DNA from: Blastococcus saxobsidens
Lineage (GTDB): Bacteria > Actinomycetota > Actinomycetes > Mycobacteriales > Geodermatophilaceae
Direction of reading: 5' to 3'
NCBI RefSeq assembly: GCF_010682065.1
Contig: NZ_JAAGWG010000025.1
Location: 24,768-88,767, forward strand
Length of the DNA: 64,000 nucleotides
Shown: in pieces, positions 42,529 to 52,234 of the stretch
Position numbering within the stretch: position 1 is the stretch's first letter
Layout of the letters: every line of letters starts with the position of its first letter
Notes under the pieces: model-generated
What the model saw: the letters and a program-made list of their open reading frames with translations, nothing else
The model's database searches: none
What the model was told of the DNA's origin: nothing
Program-made: the position numbers and the translations under genes

Positions 42529-43215
42529 TCAGGCCTCGAGCTTGTAGCCCAGACCCCGCACCGTCAGCAGGTAGGACGGGTTCGCGGGGTCGGGTTCCAG
42601 CTTGGCGCGCAGGCGCTTGACGTGGACGTCGAGGGTCTTGGTGTCACCCACGTAGTCCGAGCCCCACACCCGGTCGATGAGCTGGGCGCGGGTGAGCACC
42701 CGGCCGGCGTTGCGCATGAGGAACTCCAGCAGGTCGAACTCCTTGAGCGGGAGTGCCACCTGCTGCCCGTCGACGGCGACCACGTGCCGCTCGACGTCCA
42801 TCCGGACCGGGCCGGCCGTGAGCACGCCGTCGGCGGAGGCCGGCTCCGGCGCCTCGCCGCGCCGCCGCAGCACCGCGCGGATCCGGGCGACCAGCTCCCG
42901 GGCGGAGTACGGCTTGGTGACGTAGTCGTCGGCGCCGAGCTCCAGGCCGACGACCTTGTCGATCTCGCCGTCCTTGGCGGTCAGCATGATGATCGGCACG
43001 TTCCCCCGGGCGCGCAGCGCTCGGCACACCTCGGTGCCCGGCAGACCGGGCAGCATCAGGTCCAGCAGCACGATGTCGGCTCCGCCGCGGTCGAACTCGG
43101 CCAGCGCATCGGGCCCGGTGGCGGCGACGACGGTCTCGAAGCCCTCCCGGCGCAGCATGTACGAGAGGGCGTCGGAGAAGGACTCCTCGTCCTCGACGAC
43201 CAGCACACGGGTCAT
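42529..43215 (-). CDS. phoP: Phosphate-responsive response regulator (PhoP/RegX3)
   Basis: An OmpR-class response regulator of 228 residues. The receiver domain has the acidic pocket VVEDEE (residues 6-11), phospho-Asp in VLLDLMLPGLPG near residue 51 and Lys in DYVTKPYSARELVARI near residue 100. The winged-helix output domain follows (GRVLTRAQLIDRVWGSDYVG, VHVKRLRAKLEPDP). It overlaps phoR by 4 bp and lies opposite phoU. It is orthologous in position to RegX3 of mycobacteria and PhoP of Streptomyces, the activator of the phosphate-starvation regulon. Confidence 0.93.
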   Translation of the reverse strand: MTRVLVVEDEESFSDALSYMLRREGFETVVAATGPDALAEFDRGGADIVLLDLMLPGLPGTEVCRALRARGNVPIIMLTAKDGEIDKVVGLELGADDYVTKPYSARELVARIRAVLRRRGEAPEPASADGVLTAGPVRMDVERHVVAVDGQQVALPLKEFDLLEFLMRNAGRVLTRAQLIDRVWGSDYVGDTKTLDVHVKRLRAKLEPDPANPSYLLTVRGLGYKLEA

Positions 43216-44414
43216 GAACGTTCGTTCTCCAATGCCTGCGGGGTGGGGACGACGGCCGGTGCGGCCATCGGGTGGTCGGCCGGCCCGGCGAGCGGGATCC
43301 GCAGGGTGAACGTCGACCCCAGGCCCTCCTCGCTCCAGACGGTGACCGAGCCGCCGTGGTTGCTGGCGACGTGCTTGACGATGGCGAGCCCGAGGCCCGT
43401 GCCACCGGTGCTGCTCGCCCGCGACTGGTCCACGCGGTAGAAGCGCTCGAAGACGCGCTGCCGGTCGGCCCGCGGGATGCCGATGCCGCTGTCGGTCACG
43501 GTGATCTCCGCGAACCCGGAGCGGGCGCGGGCCGCGACGGCGATCCGGCTCTCCCCCGAGCTGTAGGCCACCGCGTTGGCCAGCAGGTTGGTGACCGCGG
43601 TGGCGAGCTGGTTCTCCACCCCGCGCACCCGGAGGCCGGGCTGGCCGCCGACGACGATGTCGAGCCGCTTGGCCCGGGCCGCGGTGCGGGTGCGGTCCAC
43701 GGCCTCGGCCAGGACGCGGTCCACCTCCACCGGCAGCAGGTCGGGCAGGGGCTCACCACCCTGCAGGCGGGACAGGTCGATCAGCTCCCGGACCAGCCGG
43801 CCGAGCCGGTCGGCCTCGTGCGCGATCCGCCCGGCGAACCGCTGCACCGCCTCCGGGTCGTCCGCGGCGCCCTCGATCGCCTCGGCCAGCAGCGCCAGCG
43901 CGCCGACGGGCGTCTTGAGCTCGTGCCCGACGTTGGCCACGAAGTCCCGTCGCACCGCCTCGACCCGGCGGGCCTCCGTCACGTCCTGCAGGAGGAGCGC
44001 GACAGGCCCCGGCCGCTGCACCGTCCCGCTGTCCAGGCGCACGCCGTGCACCCCGACGAGCCGCGGGCCGGTGCCGACCAGGTCACCGGGCAGCTGGATG
44101 TCACCGCGCCGGCTCCCGGCGGCCCGCACCTCGCGGGCGAGGGCCAGCAGGTCCGGGACGATCAACCGGTCACCGCGCACGATGCCGAGCGCCCGGGCGG
44201 CGGGGTTGGCCAGCAGCACCGTGTCGTCGGTGCCCACGAAGACGATCGCCGGGTCGATGAGGTCGACCAGACGACGCGCCAGCGCCGCCTCGGGCAGTGT
44301 GAGGCCCGAGACGTCGGCGGAGGGCCCCGGCTCGGTGCGGGAGCGGATGATGACGGTGGCGACCACCACCCCACCGAGGATGAGGCCGACCACCAGGGCG
44401 ACCAGCGGACTCAC
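43212..44414 (-). CDS. phoR: Phosphate-sensing histidine kinase (PhoR/SenX3)
   Basis: A 400-residue sensor kinase: one N-terminal helix (LVALVVGLILGGVVVATVII), a PAS-like sensor (about 40-150), the phospho-acceptor His in FVANVGHELKTPVGALALLA near residue 162, the N box ENQLATAVTNLLANAVAYSS and G boxes GIGIPRADRQRVFERFYRVD and GGTGLGLAIVKHVASNHGG. GTG 44414 lies 7 nt after TAGCAT, so the mRNA is probably leaderless. Coupled to phoP; PHO-box-like repeats lie 50-100 bp upstream. Confidence 0.93.
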   Translation of the reverse strand: MSPLVALVVGLILGGVVVATVIIRSRTEPGPSADVSGLTLPEAALARRLVDLIDPAIVFVGTDDTVLLANPAARALGIVRGDRLIVPDLLALAREVRAAGSRRGDIQLPGDLVGTGPRLVGVHGVRLDSGTVQRPGPVALLLQDVTEARRVEAVRRDFVANVGHELKTPVGALALLAEAIEGAADDPEAVQRFAGRIAHEADRLGRLVRELIDLSRLQGGEPLPDLLPVEVDRVLAEAVDRTRTAARAKRLDIVVGGQPGLRVRGVENQLATAVTNLLANAVAYSSGESRIAVAARARSGFAEITVTDSGIGIPRADRQRVFERFYRVDQSRASSTGGTGLGLAIVKHVASNHGGSVTVWSEEGLGSTFTLRIPLAGPADHPMAAPAVVPTPQALENERS

Positions 44415-44463
44415 GGCCCAGATGCTAGGCGTGTACGGGCAATTTCCCAGCCGTGCGGCACAG

Positions 44464-44515
44464 GTTCACCGCTCGGACGGGTCAGAGTTCACCGCAGGGT
44501 GGGCCGACGTTCACC
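44464..44515. promoter_or_regulatory. PHO-box-like direct repeats between phoR and phoU
   Basis: GTTCACC occurs at 44464, 44487 and 44509, spaced by 23 and 22 bp (two 11-bp units), with weaker units between (for example GGGTCAGA). Direct 11-bp repeats beginning GTTCACC are the known binding unit of PhoP in Streptomyces. The array lies -43 to -95 from the likely phoU start and -50 to -100 from the phoR start. Confidence 0.75.
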
Positions 44516-44582
44516 TGGCCGCGACCGACCGGCCCTGGGCGAGGCCTAGCGTCGCCCAGGAATCACGAGGAGAGGACGACAC

Positions 44583-45245
44583 ATGCGCGAGAGCTACGTC
44601 GAGGAGCTCGAGGACATCCGCACCTGCCTGGTCGCCATGGCCAACACGGTCGGTTCCCAGATGAGCACCGCCACGACCGCCCTGCTGGACGCCGACGTCG
44701 CGCTGGCCGACCTCGTCATCGCCGGCGACGAGCAGCTGGACGCCCAGCGGGAGAGCATCGACCAGCGGTGCTTCACGCTGCTCGCGCGGCAGCAGCCGGT
44801 CGCCACCGACCTGCGCTCGATCGTCACCGCGACGCGGATCGCCAGCGACCTCGAGCGGATGGGCGACCTCGCCGAGCACATCGCGAAGGTGGCGCGGATG
44901 CGGTTCCCCGAGCACGCCGTGCCGCAGGAGGTCCGTCCCGCCTTCCTCGAGGCCGGGCACGTCGCGGAGATGCTGGTCGCCAAGGCCGGCACCGTGATCG
45001 CCACCCGCGACGTCGAGGCCGCCCGCGAGCTGGAGACCGACGACGACGCGATGGACCGCATCCACCGCGAGCTGTTCCGGGAGCTGCTGTCGGACAAGTG
45101 GCCGCACGGCGTCGAGACGGCCATCGACATCACGCTGCTGGGCCGCTACTACGAGCGGTTCGGCGACCACGCCGTCGGCGTCGCCCGCCGGGTCGTCTAC
45201 CTGGTGACCGGCGAGCGGTGGGAGCCCACAGCCGCCGACGCGTGA
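44583..45245 (+). CDS. phoU: Phosphate signalling protein PhoU
   Basis: The 220-residue product has the two PhoU helical repeats: MRESYVEELEDIRTCLVAMA to about residue 105 and the second from FLEAGHVAEMLVAKA. Metal-cluster motifs E/DxxxD are seen in ASDLERMGDLAEHIAK and LLGRYYERFGDHAVGVARRV. PhoU damps PhoR/PhoP signalling when phosphate is plentiful. ATG 44583 follows AGGAGAGGA, and TAGCGT (44547-44552) is a likely -10. Divergent from phoR-phoP. Confidence 0.94.
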   Translation: MRESYVEELEDIRTCLVAMANTVGSQMSTATTALLDADVALADLVIAGDEQLDAQRESIDQRCFTLLARQQPVATDLRSIVTATRIASDLERMGDLAEHIAKVARMRFPEHAVPQEVRPAFLEAGHVAEMLVAKAGTVIATRDVEAARELETDDDAMDRIHRELFRELLSDKWPHGVETAIDITLLGRYYERFGDHAVGVARRVVYLVTGERWEPTAADA

Positions 45246-45268
45246 CGCCCCGGCGAGCGGGGCCGATG

Positions 45269-45327
45269 ACATCGTCGCCCTCCGGGCGACACCGCGATCA
45301 CATCGTCGCCCTCCGGGCGACACCGCG
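45269..45327. terminator. Tandem hairpin repeat downstream of phoU
   Basis: A 28-bp unit (starting ACATCGTCGCCC at 45269 and 45300, period 31 bp) is present twice. Each copy has the perfect stem GTCGCCC-TCC-GGGCGAC (45274-45290 and 45305-45321). Two successive 7-bp hairpins right after phoU suggest a tandem terminator. Confidence 0.6.
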
Positions 45328-45430
45328 GCCAGGAGCCGTCCCCCGGCCTAGCTGAGCCCCGTCGTCGCGCCTGCGCGGACCCCTCCGGGGCCCACTCGGC
45401 ACGACAGTGCAACAGCCGCAGCGCTTCCTC

Positions 45431-45451
45431 GCCGCCCCCTCCGGGGGCGGC
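45431..45451. terminator. Terminator hairpin of the phosphoglyceromutase gene
   Basis: GCCGCCCCC (45431-45439), loop TCC, GGGGGCGGC (45443-45451): a perfect 9-bp stem beginning 3 bp after the stop codon of the leftward gene. Confidence 0.7.
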
Positions 45452-45454
45452 TCG

Positions 45455-46222
45455 TCAGCGCTTGCCCTGGTTCTTGACGGCCTCGATGGCTGCCGCGGCG
45501 GCCGCGGGGTCGAGGTACTCGCCGCCGGGCTTGGTGGGCCGCAGGTCGGCGTCGAGGTCGTAGCGCAGCGGGACGCCGGTCGGGATGTTGAGCCCGACCA
45601 CCTCGTCCTCGCCCATGCCGTCGAGGTGCTTCACCAGCGCGCGCAGGCTGTTGCCGTGGGCGGCCACCAGGACCGTCCTGCCCTGGCGCAGGTCCGGGAC
45701 GATGGCGTCGTACCAGTACGGGAGCATCCGGACGACGACGTCGGCCAGGCACTCCGTCGCCGGGCGCGCCTCGGGCGGCAGGAACGAGTAGCGCGCGTCG
45801 CCGTCCTGGGAGAACTCGCTGCCCGGCTCGATCGGCGGCGGAGGCGTGTCGTAGGACCGGCGCCAGGTCATGAACTGCTCCTCGCCGTACTCGGCGAGGG
45901 TCGCGGCCTTGTCCTTGCCCTGCAGCGCGCCGTAGTGCCGCTCGTTGAGCCGCCAGGTGCGCTGCACCGGGATCCACTGCCGGTCGGCCTCGTGCAAGGC
46001 GAGCTCGGCGGTCATGATCGCCCGTCGCAGCAGCGAGGTGTGCGAGACGTCGGGCAGCAGCCCGTGCTCGGCCATCAGCCTGCCGCCGCGGGCGGCCTCC
46101 TCACGCCCCTTCTCCGTGAGCGGCACGTCCACCCAGCCGGTGAAGAGGTTGGCCTTGTTCCACTCGCTCTCGCCGTGGCGGAGCAGCACCAGGGTTCCCG
46201 GGGAGGTCGTCACGGCGATCAT
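45455..46222 (-). CDS. gpmA: 2,3-Bisphosphoglycerate-dependent phosphoglycerate mutase
   Basis: Glycolytic enzyme interconverting 3- and 2-phosphoglycerate. The 255-residue product has the catalytic [20 protein letters not shown] near residue 12, [20 protein letters not shown] near residue 92 and the second His in [19 protein letters not shown] near residue 185. ATG 46222 is used; GTG at 46213 is also possible. Position next to senX3-regX3-type genes matches gpm1 (Rv0489). Confidence 0.95.
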   Translation of the reverse strand: MIAVTTSPGTLVLLRHGESEWNKANLFTGWVDVPLTEKGREEAARGGRLMAEHGLLPDVSHTSLLRRAIMTAELALHEADRQWIPVQRTWRLNERHYGALQGKDKAATLAEYGEEQFMTWRRSYDTPPPPIEPGSEFSQDGDARYSFLPPEARPATECLADVVVRMLPYWYDAIVPDLRQGRTVLVAAHGNSLRALVKHLDGMGEDEVVGLNIPTGVPLRYDLDADLRPTKPGGEYLDPAAAAAAIEAVKNQGKR

Positions 46223-46258
46223 CCTGCCCGACGCGGGTGCGGCGGGCAGCGCCGACCG

Positions 46259-47509
46259 TCAGGCCGGGGCCAGCTCCCGCTCGCCGTCGCGCACCCAGCG
46301 GACGGCCGCGGCCACCACCTCGGCGGCCTCGCGCAGCTGCTCCTCGGTGTGGGTGGCCATGACGGTCAGCCGCAGCACCCCCTTGCCCCGCGGAACGGCG
46401 GGATAGGCGACCGCGTTGGTGTAGACCCCGTCGTCGAAGCAGCGCCGCCACGCCGCCGCGGTCACCTCCTCGCTGCCGGTCGGGACCGCGATGACCGCAC
46501 CGCGGCCGGGCACCGGCTGCGCGCCGGCCTCCGCGAGCGCCGTCCGGAGCAGCTCGCCGTTGCGCTGCAGCCGGGCGACCCGCTCCGGCTCGGCGCGCAG
46601 GATCCGCAGCGCGGCAAGGGCCGCTGCCACGGAGGCGGGGTCGTTGGCCGCGCTGAAGACGTAGGGCATGGCGCCGGCCCGGATGCCGTCGGCGGCCGCC
46701 CGGGAGGTCATCACCGCACCGCCGACGCTGGCCAGCGACTTGCTCAGCGCGACGGTGACCGCGTCGACCCGGCCCAGGACGCCCGCCTGCTCGGCGGCGC
46801 CGCGACCACCGGCCCCGAGGACACCGAGACCGTGGGCCTCGTCGACGACCAGCCGCACCGAGTACCGCTCGCAGAGGGCCACGATGCCTGCCAGCGGGGC
46901 GAGCTCCCCGGTCATCGAGTACACGCCGTCCACCACGACGACCGCCCCGGCGCGGGCGTCGAGCCGCTCCAGCCGGGTGGTGAGCGAGTCGAGGTCGTTG
47001 TGCCGCCAGCGCACGACGGCGCCGCGGCTGGCGGCGGCCGCCGCGTGCAGGCTGGCGTGCACGTGGGCGTCGACCAGCAGGACGTCGTCCGGGCCGCACA
47101 CGGTGGACAGCAGGGCGAGGTTGGCGTTCACCCCGGAGGAGGTGAGCACCGCGGCCTCGGTGCCGTAGTGGTCGGCGAGCTCGTCCTCCAGCTCCAGGTG
47201 CAGCGCGGTGGTGCCGTTGAGCACGCGGCTGCCCGAGGCGCTCGTGCCGTATCGGCGCAGCGCCGCGCCCGCCGCCTCGACCACCCGCGGGTCCCCGGCC
47301 AGGCCGAGGTAGTTGCCGGTGCCCAGGTTGATGCGGGCGCGGCCGTCGGCGTACGTGGTGACCGGCAGCGGCGCCCCTCCGGTCGGGACGGAGTGCGTGG
47401 CCTCGCCGGCATCGCTGTGCTCGCGCAGCAGCGCGGCGAGCGGGTTCTGCAGGAGCGGCGCGAAGGGGTCCCGGCGTCCCGGCTGAGCGCCGGAGGCGTG
47501 GTCGGGCAC
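46259..47509 (-). CDS. PLP-dependent alpha-oxoamine synthase family protein (8-amino-7-oxononanoate synthase-like)
   Basis: A 416-residue fold-type I PLP enzyme starting at GTG 47509 (AAGGAG upstream). Family motifs: NYLGLAGDPRVVEAAGAALR near residue 68, GTSASGSRVLNGTTALHLEL near residue 88, VVDEAHGLGVLGAGGRGAAE near residue 222 and the PLP lysine in VTVALSKSLASVGGAV near residue 253. Members (BioF, KBL, SPT, ALAS) join an amino acid and an acyl-CoA. No biotin genes surround it, so the substrates are open; a lipid-type role is possible. Confidence 0.88.
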   Translation of the reverse strand: MPDHASGAQPGRRDPFAPLLQNPLAALLREHSDAGEATHSVPTGGAPLPVTTYADGRARINLGTGNYLGLAGDPRVVEAAGAALRRYGTSASGSRVLNGTTALHLELEDELADHYGTEAAVLTSSGVNANLALLSTVCGPDDVLLVDAHVHASLHAAAAASRGAVVRWRHNDLDSLTTRLERLDARAGAVVVVDGVYSMTGELAPLAGIVALCERYSVRLVVDEAHGLGVLGAGGRGAAEQAGVLGRVDAVTVALSKSLASVGGAVMTSRAAADGIRAGAMPYVFSAANDPASVAAALAALRILRAEPERVARLQRNGELLRTALAEAGAQPVPGRGAVIAVPTGSEEVTAAAWRRCFDDGVYTNAVAYPAVPRGKGVLRLTVMATHTEEQLREAAEVVAAAVRWVRDGERELAPA

Positions 47510-47609
47510 GTGGGGATCTCCTTCCGCGGCACCGCGGGGAGTCCCGCCTGCGTCGCGGCAAGGATCGGGATCGCGGGAGCCGGCGTCAACTCTCCGTTGC
47601 CCGATCGAG

Positions 47610-49202
47610 TCACTCCGTGACCGGAGACACCTCACGACGCCGGCCGGGCAGCCAGACGAGCACCACGACAGCGGCCACGATCGACGCTGCCGCGGTGCCG
47701 ACGGCGGTCACGTGCATCGCGGACACGAAGGCCTCGCGGGCCGGGCCGACCACCTCGCCGGCCGCCGCGGCGGCCTCGGGATCGCCCTCGGCCTGCACCC
47801 GGCGGACGGCCTCCAGAGTGGCGACGACGGACTGCGAGGCCTCCGCGCGGGTCTCCGGCGGCAGCCGGTCGGCCGCCCCGCCGAGGTGCGCGGCGTAGGA
47901 GGCCGTCAGCAGCGAGCCGAGGATGGCGACGCCGAGGGCCCCACCGACCTGGCGGACGGAGTTGTTCACGGCCGCGCCGGCCCCGGCCTTGTCGCGGGGG
48001 ACGACGGACATGATCGACTCGGTGGCCGGTGCCATGACCGAGCCCATGCCGACGCCCTGCACGCCCAGGACGGCGATCAGCAGCCACAGCGGGGTGCTCA
48101 GGCCGAGCAGCTGGACGCCGAGGAAGGACAGTGCGATGAGCACGAACCCGGTCGCGCAGACCGCCTTGGCGCCGAACCGCTCGGCCAGCCCGGAACTCAG
48201 CGGCGCCATGACCGCCATGCCGAGGGCCACGGGGATCAGCGCGGCACCGCTCTGCAGCGGGCTGTAGCCGAGCACGCCCTGCAGGTAGAAGACCAGGTAG
48301 AACGTGGCGCCCAGCAACGCGAAGAAGTTCAGCCCGAGGGCGCCGGCGGCCGCGGAGAAGGCGGGGTTGCCGAACAGCGAGACGTCCAGCGCGGGGTGGG
48401 CGGAGCGGCGCTGCAGCCAGACGAACAGCGCGAGCAGGGCCAGCCCGCCGAGCAGCGGCACGAGGACGCCCGGCGTCGTCCAGCCCGCGCCGCTGCCGCC
48501 GCGGATGATCCCGTAGACCACGCCCGCCAGGGCGACGATGGACAGCAGCACGCCCGGGACGTCGAGCCGGCCGGGGCTGGGGTCGCGGGACTCCGGGACC
48601 AGGGTGGCGACGGCGACCAGCCCGAGGACTGCCACGGGCACGCCGACGAGGAAGACCGCGCCCCACCAGAAGTGCTCGAGGACGGCCCCGCCGGCCAGCG
48701 GCCCGCCGGCGATGCCGATGCCCGCGGTGCCGGCCCAGACGCCGATGGCCCGTCCGCGCTCGCGCGGCGGGAAGACGTTGGTGATGACGGCGAGGGTGGT
48801 GGGCTGGACCGCGGCCCCACCGGCGCCCATGACCGCACGCCAGGCGATCAGCTCCAGCGGGCTGTCGCTGAAGGCGGCCAGCACCGACCCGAGCGCGAAG
48901 ATGGCCAGCCCGATGAGGAGCACGCGGCGGCGGCCGATCCGGTCGCCGATGACGCCCCAGGAGAACAGCAGGCCGGCGAACACCAGGATGTAGGCGTCCA
49001 CGGCCCACTGGAGCTCGCCCTGGGTGGCGCCGAGCTCCCGCTGGAGGGTGGGGATGGCGACGTTGAGGATCGTGTTCCCCATGATCACCACGAGCAGGCA
49101 GACCGTCATGGTGGCCAGGACCCACCAGCGGCGGGCGTAGCCGGGGCTCTGCTCGATGCCGGGCGGCACCACGCCCGGCTGCGACTTCTCCGTCGCCGTC
49201 AC
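47610..49202 (-). CDS. MFS transporter, DHA2 (EmrB/QacA) family
   Basis: A 530-residue exporter with 14 predicted helices. Motif A is GVIGDRIGRRRVLLIGLAIF near residue 75; the DHA2 signature WVLATMTVCLLVVIMGNTIL opens helix 1. The Pro-rich N-terminus and Ala/Glu-rich loop near residue 490 are variable parts. GTG 49202 overlaps the YbjN gene stop (GTGA). Multidrug or metabolite export; the substrate is unknown. The gene is on the same strand as ybjN and mshA. Confidence 0.88.
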   Translation of the reverse strand: MTATEKSQPGVVPPGIEQSPGYARRWWVLATMTVCLLVVIMGNTILNVAIPTLQRELGATQGELQWAVDAYILVFAGLLFSWGVIGDRIGRRRVLLIGLAIFALGSVLAAFSDSPLELIAWRAVMGAGGAAVQPTTLAVITNVFPPRERGRAIGVWAGTAGIGIAGGPLAGGAVLEHFWWGAVFLVGVPVAVLGLVAVATLVPESRDPSPGRLDVPGVLLSIVALAGVVYGIIRGGSGAGWTTPGVLVPLLGGLALLALFVWLQRRSAHPALDVSLFGNPAFSAAAGALGLNFFALLGATFYLVFYLQGVLGYSPLQSGAALIPVALGMAVMAPLSSGLAERFGAKAVCATGFVLIALSFLGVQLLGLSTPLWLLIAVLGVQGVGMGSVMAPATESIMSVVPRDKAGAGAAVNNSVRQVGGALGVAILGSLLTASYAAHLGGAADRLPPETRAEASQSVVATLEAVRRVQAEGDPEAAAAAGEVVGPAREAFVSAMHVTAVGTAAASIVAAVVVLVWLPGRRREVSPVTE

Positions 49203-49726
49203 GCCCCGGGGGTCGGGTCGTCGTCCCGCCGTCGGGCGGGGTCGGCGAACGCCGCGAAGGCCTCCAGGTTGCGCAGCGACTCGCCGCGCTTGACCCGCCA
49301 GTCCCACTCGCGGCGGATGGAGGTGCCGAAGCCGATCTCCAGCATCGTGTTGAAGTGGTCGTCGGCGTAGCTGAGCACCGCGCCGAGGAGGCGGTCGAGC
49401 TCCTCGGGGGTGACGGCGGCGTGCGGCAGCCGGCCGGTCAGGTAGACGTCGCCCACGGAGTCGATCGAGTAGCTCACGCCGTACATGCGCGCGTTGTGCT
49501 GCAGCAGGTAGGTCCACAGCTGCTCGCGGTTCTCGTCGGGCTGGCGGCAGACGAACGCCTCCACCCGCAGCGAGTGCTCCCCCACGATCAGCCCGCAGAC
49601 GGTCTTGAGCTTCTTGGTTCCGGGCAGGTCGACCAGCCAGGTGCCCGGCCGGGGGTGCTCGTGCACCAGCTCGCTGTCGCGCAGCGTCTGGTCGATGACG
49701 GCGTCGAGCTCGTCGACGGTGCTCAT
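49199..49726 (-). CDS. YbjN domain-containing protein (Rv0487-like)
   Basis: The 175-residue product is a YbjN/tir-chaperone-fold protein: [20 protein letters not shown], then [20 protein letters not shown] and [20 protein letters not shown]. Its counterpart lies next to mshA in mycobacteria (Rv0487); the role is unknown. ATG 49726 overlaps the mshA stop codon, so it is translated with mshA. Confidence 0.85.
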   Translation of the reverse strand: MSTVDELDAVIDQTLRDSELVHEHPRPGTWLVDLPGTKKLKTVCGLIVGEHSLRVEAFVCRQPDENREQLWTYLLQHNARMYGVSYSIDSVGDVYLTGRLPHAAVTPEELDRLLGAVLSYADDHFNTMLEIGFGTSIRREWDWRVKRGESLRNLEAFAAFADPARRRDDDPTPGA

Positions 49727-51054
49727 CGGGCCACCGAGATCCCGGGCAGCGCGCGCAGCGCACCGCCCCGCCGGGCGGTCCGGACCGGGGTGGCGGCCAT
49801 GTCACGGGCCGCGGCGGCGTAGCCGTCCACCAGCGCGTCCACGGTGCGGTCCCAGGAGAAGCGGCCGGCGTGCCGGCGCGCGCCGGCCGCGAGCAGCTCC
49901 CGGCGGGAGAGCACCGCGCGCACCGCGACGGCGTAGTCGGCCGGGTCGTGACCGGGGACGAGCACCCCGGAGACGTCGTGGCGGACCGCCGTCGGCAGAC
50001 CGCCCACGGCCGCGGCCACGACCGGGGTGCCGCAGGCCTGCGACTCCAGCGCCACCAGGCCGAAGGACTCGTTGTGGCTGGGCACGACCGTGACGTCGGC
50101 CGCGCGGTAGAAGTCGGCCAGCCGCTCCGGCGGCTGCGGCGGGTGGAACCGGACGACGTCGCCGATGCCGAGCTCCGCGGCGAGCTGCTCCAGCTGCCGC
50201 GGGGCGTCCAGGCCGGTGCCGCTGGGCGCGCCGACGACGTGCACCTGCAGGCGGTCGCGGAGCGCGGGGTCGTCGGCGAGCATCCGGGCGGCGGTCCCGA
50301 GCAGGACGTCGGGCGCCTTGAGCGGCTGGATGCGGCCGACGAAGAGCAGCACGACGGCGTCGTCGGGGATCCCGGCCGCCCGCCGGGCCGCCGTCCGGCT
50401 GCCGGGGGTGAACCGGTCCAGGTCGACGCCGGGCGGGACGACCAGCGTGCGGGACGGGTCGGCTCCGTAGAGGCGCACCAGCTGGCGGGCCTCCTCGTCG
50501 GTGTTGGCGATCAGCCGGTCGGCCTCGGCGACGACCTGCTCCTCGCCGATCACGCGGGAGCGGGGCTCGGGGCGGTCCCCGGCGGCCAGCGCCTCGTTCT
50601 TGACCTTGGCCAGGGTGTGCGCGGTGTGCACCAGCGGCACGCTCCACCGGTCGCGGGCGAGGTACCCGACCTGACCGGAGAGCCAGTAGTGGGAGTGGAC
50701 GACGTCGTAGAACCCCGGCTCGTGCTGGGCCTCCTCGCGCAGCACCGCGGCGGTGAAGGCACAGAGCTGGGCGGGGAGCTCCTCCTTGCCCAGGCCCTCG
50801 AAGGGGCCGGCGCTGACGTGCCGGACGGTGACGCCGGGGCTCATCTCGACCACGGGCGGCAGGTCGCTGGAGGTGGCACGGGTGAAGACGTCGACGGCGA
50901 TGCCGCGCTCGGCCAGGCGGCGGGAGGTCTCGACGATGTAGACGTTCATGCCACCCGCGTCGCCGGCGCCGGGCTGGTCCAGGGGGCTGGTGTGCACCGA
51001 GAGGGTCGCCACCCGCCGGGGCAGCCCGGGACCGGGGAAGCCGCGAGCGGGCAC
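49723..51054 (-). CDS. mshA: D-inositol-3-phosphate glycosyltransferase (mycothiol synthesis)
   Basis: MshA is the first enzyme of mycothiol synthesis, joining GlcNAc from UDP-GlcNAc to inositol-3-phosphate. The 443-residue GT4 glycosyltransferase has the N-terminal [20 protein letters not shown] (about residue 22), [20 protein letters not shown] near residue 120 and the C-terminal donor motif [20 protein letters not shown] near residue 338 (E-x7-E). GTG 51054 follows GGGAGG at 6 nt. Confidence 0.95.
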   Translation of the reverse strand: MPARGFPGPGLPRRVATLSVHTSPLDQPGAGDAGGMNVYIVETSRRLAERGIAVDVFTRATSSDLPPVVEMSPGVTVRHVSAGPFEGLGKEELPAQLCAFTAAVLREEAQHEPGFYDVVHSHYWLSGQVGYLARDRWSVPLVHTAHTLAKVKNEALAAGDRPEPRSRVIGEEQVVAEADRLIANTDEEARQLVRLYGADPSRTLVVPPGVDLDRFTPGSRTAARRAAGIPDDAVVLLFVGRIQPLKAPDVLLGTAARMLADDPALRDRLQVHVVGAPSGTGLDAPRQLEQLAAELGIGDVVRFHPPQPPERLADFYRAADVTVVPSHNESFGLVALESQACGTPVVAAAVGGLPTAVRHDVSGVLVPGHDPADYAVAVRAVLSRRELLAAGARRHAGRFSWDRTVDALVDGYAAAARDMAATPVRTARRGGALRALPGISVAR

Positions 51055-51144
51055 GTACGACCTCCCGCTCTGCGCTGCACTGGCCGGGCGCCTCTGGGCA
51101 CCCCCGTCTGGTTCCCATCCTGCAACAGCGCGAGGATGGCCCGC

Positions 51145-51930
51145 ATGCCCGACCCCGCGCAGCCGTCCCCGTCCGAGTTCCGCGCGCTGCCCGGCCGCGG
51201 CCGCACCGCCGTCGTCACCGGGGCCTCGAGCGGTATCGGTGCCGCCACCGCGACCCGGCTGGCGGCCGAGGGTTTCGACGTCGTCGTCGGGGCCCGCCGG
51301 GTGGACCGGCTCGAGGAGCTGGCGGCGGCCATCGGGGCCCGGGCGCTGCCCCTGGACGTGACCGACCCGGCGTCGGTGGAGGCGTTCGTGGGCGCGCTGG
51401 ACGGCGTGGACGTGCTGGTCAACAACGCAGGCGGGGCGTTCGACGCCGCCTCCGTGGCCGACGCGGACCTGGACTCGTGGGCGCGGACCTACGAGGTCAA
51501 CGTGCTCGGGACGGTGCGGCTGACCAAGGCGCTGCTCCCGGCGCTGCGGGCCTCGGGCGCCGGCGACGTCTTGTTCGTCGGCTCCACCGCGGGGCTGATC
51601 TCCTACGAGGGCGGGGCGTCGTACACGGCGGCCAAGCACGGGGTGCACACGCTGGCGGAGACGCTGCGGCTGGAGCTCGTGGGCGAGCCCGTGCGGGTGA
51701 TGGAGATCGCGCCCGGGATGGTGCGCACCGAGGAGTTCTCGCGCAACCGGCTGGGCTCGGCCGACGCGGCCGACGCCGTGTACCGCGGGGTGCGCGAGCC
51801 GCTGGTGGCCGAGGACGTCGCCGACTGCATCGCCTGGGCGCTCACCCGGCCGCACCACGTGAACGTGGACCTGCTGGTGGTGCGCCCGCGCGCCCAGGCG
51901 GCCCAGCACAAGGTCGCGCGGGAGGGCTGA
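51145..51930 (+). CDS. SDR family NADP-dependent oxidoreductase (Rv0484c-like)
   Basis: A 261-residue classical [23 protein letters not shown] near residue 21, [11 protein letters not shown] near residue 91, catalytic Ser in [10 protein letters not shown] and YxxxK in [10 protein letters not shown] near residue 158. ATG 51145 (GAGG 8 nt upstream) is preferred over ATG 51136. The same gene lies opposite mshA in mycobacteria. The substrate is unknown. Confidence 0.9.
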   Translation: MPDPAQPSPSEFRALPGRGRTAVVTGASSGIGAATATRLAAEGFDVVVGARRVDRLEELAAAIGARALPLDVTDPASVEAFVGALDGVDVLVNNAGGAFDAASVADADLDSWARTYEVNVLGTVRLTKALLPALRASGAGDVLFVGSTAGLISYEGGASYTAAKHGVHTLAETLRLELVGEPVRVMEIAPGMVRTEEFSRNRLGSADAADAVYRGVREPLVAEDVADCIAWALTRPHHVNVDLLVVRPRAQAAQHKVAREG

Positions 51931-51946
51931 GCCACCCCGCGCCGCG

Positions 51947-52234
51947 CTACCCCGCGGCGAGCAGCCGGTACGCCTCGGCCACGGCGTCGGGGTCCAGGCG
52001 CGAGCCGAGCCGCGCCGACGCCTCGCGGTGGGGCGCGAGCTCGGCGGCGTCGAAGCGGGCCCCGTGCGAGGCGGAGTGGACCAGCCCGGCCAGCTCCCCG
52101 TCGGCACCGGTCCGGTCCATCCAGCGGGTCCACTCCTCCTCGCTCGCCTGCCCGCTCGGGCTCGGGTCCGCGGCGGAGAGCAGCGCGTAGAGGGCGCGCA
52201 GCCGGGTCTGGCGGTCGTCGTCGGTCGCCGTCAC
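51947..52234 (-). CDS. Small hypothetical protein (95 aa)
   Basis: A 95-residue, Ala/Asp/Glu-rich helical protein (start [20 protein letters not shown]) read from GTG 52234, which overlaps the murB stop by 4 bp. No known domain is recognised. Its coupling to murB suggests it is a real gene, convergent with the SDR 17 bp away. Confidence 0.6.
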   Translation of the reverse strand: MTATDDDRQTRLRALYALLSAADPSPSGQASEEEWTRWMDRTGADGELAGLVHSASHGARFDAAELAPHREASARLGSRLDPDAVAEAYRLLAAG

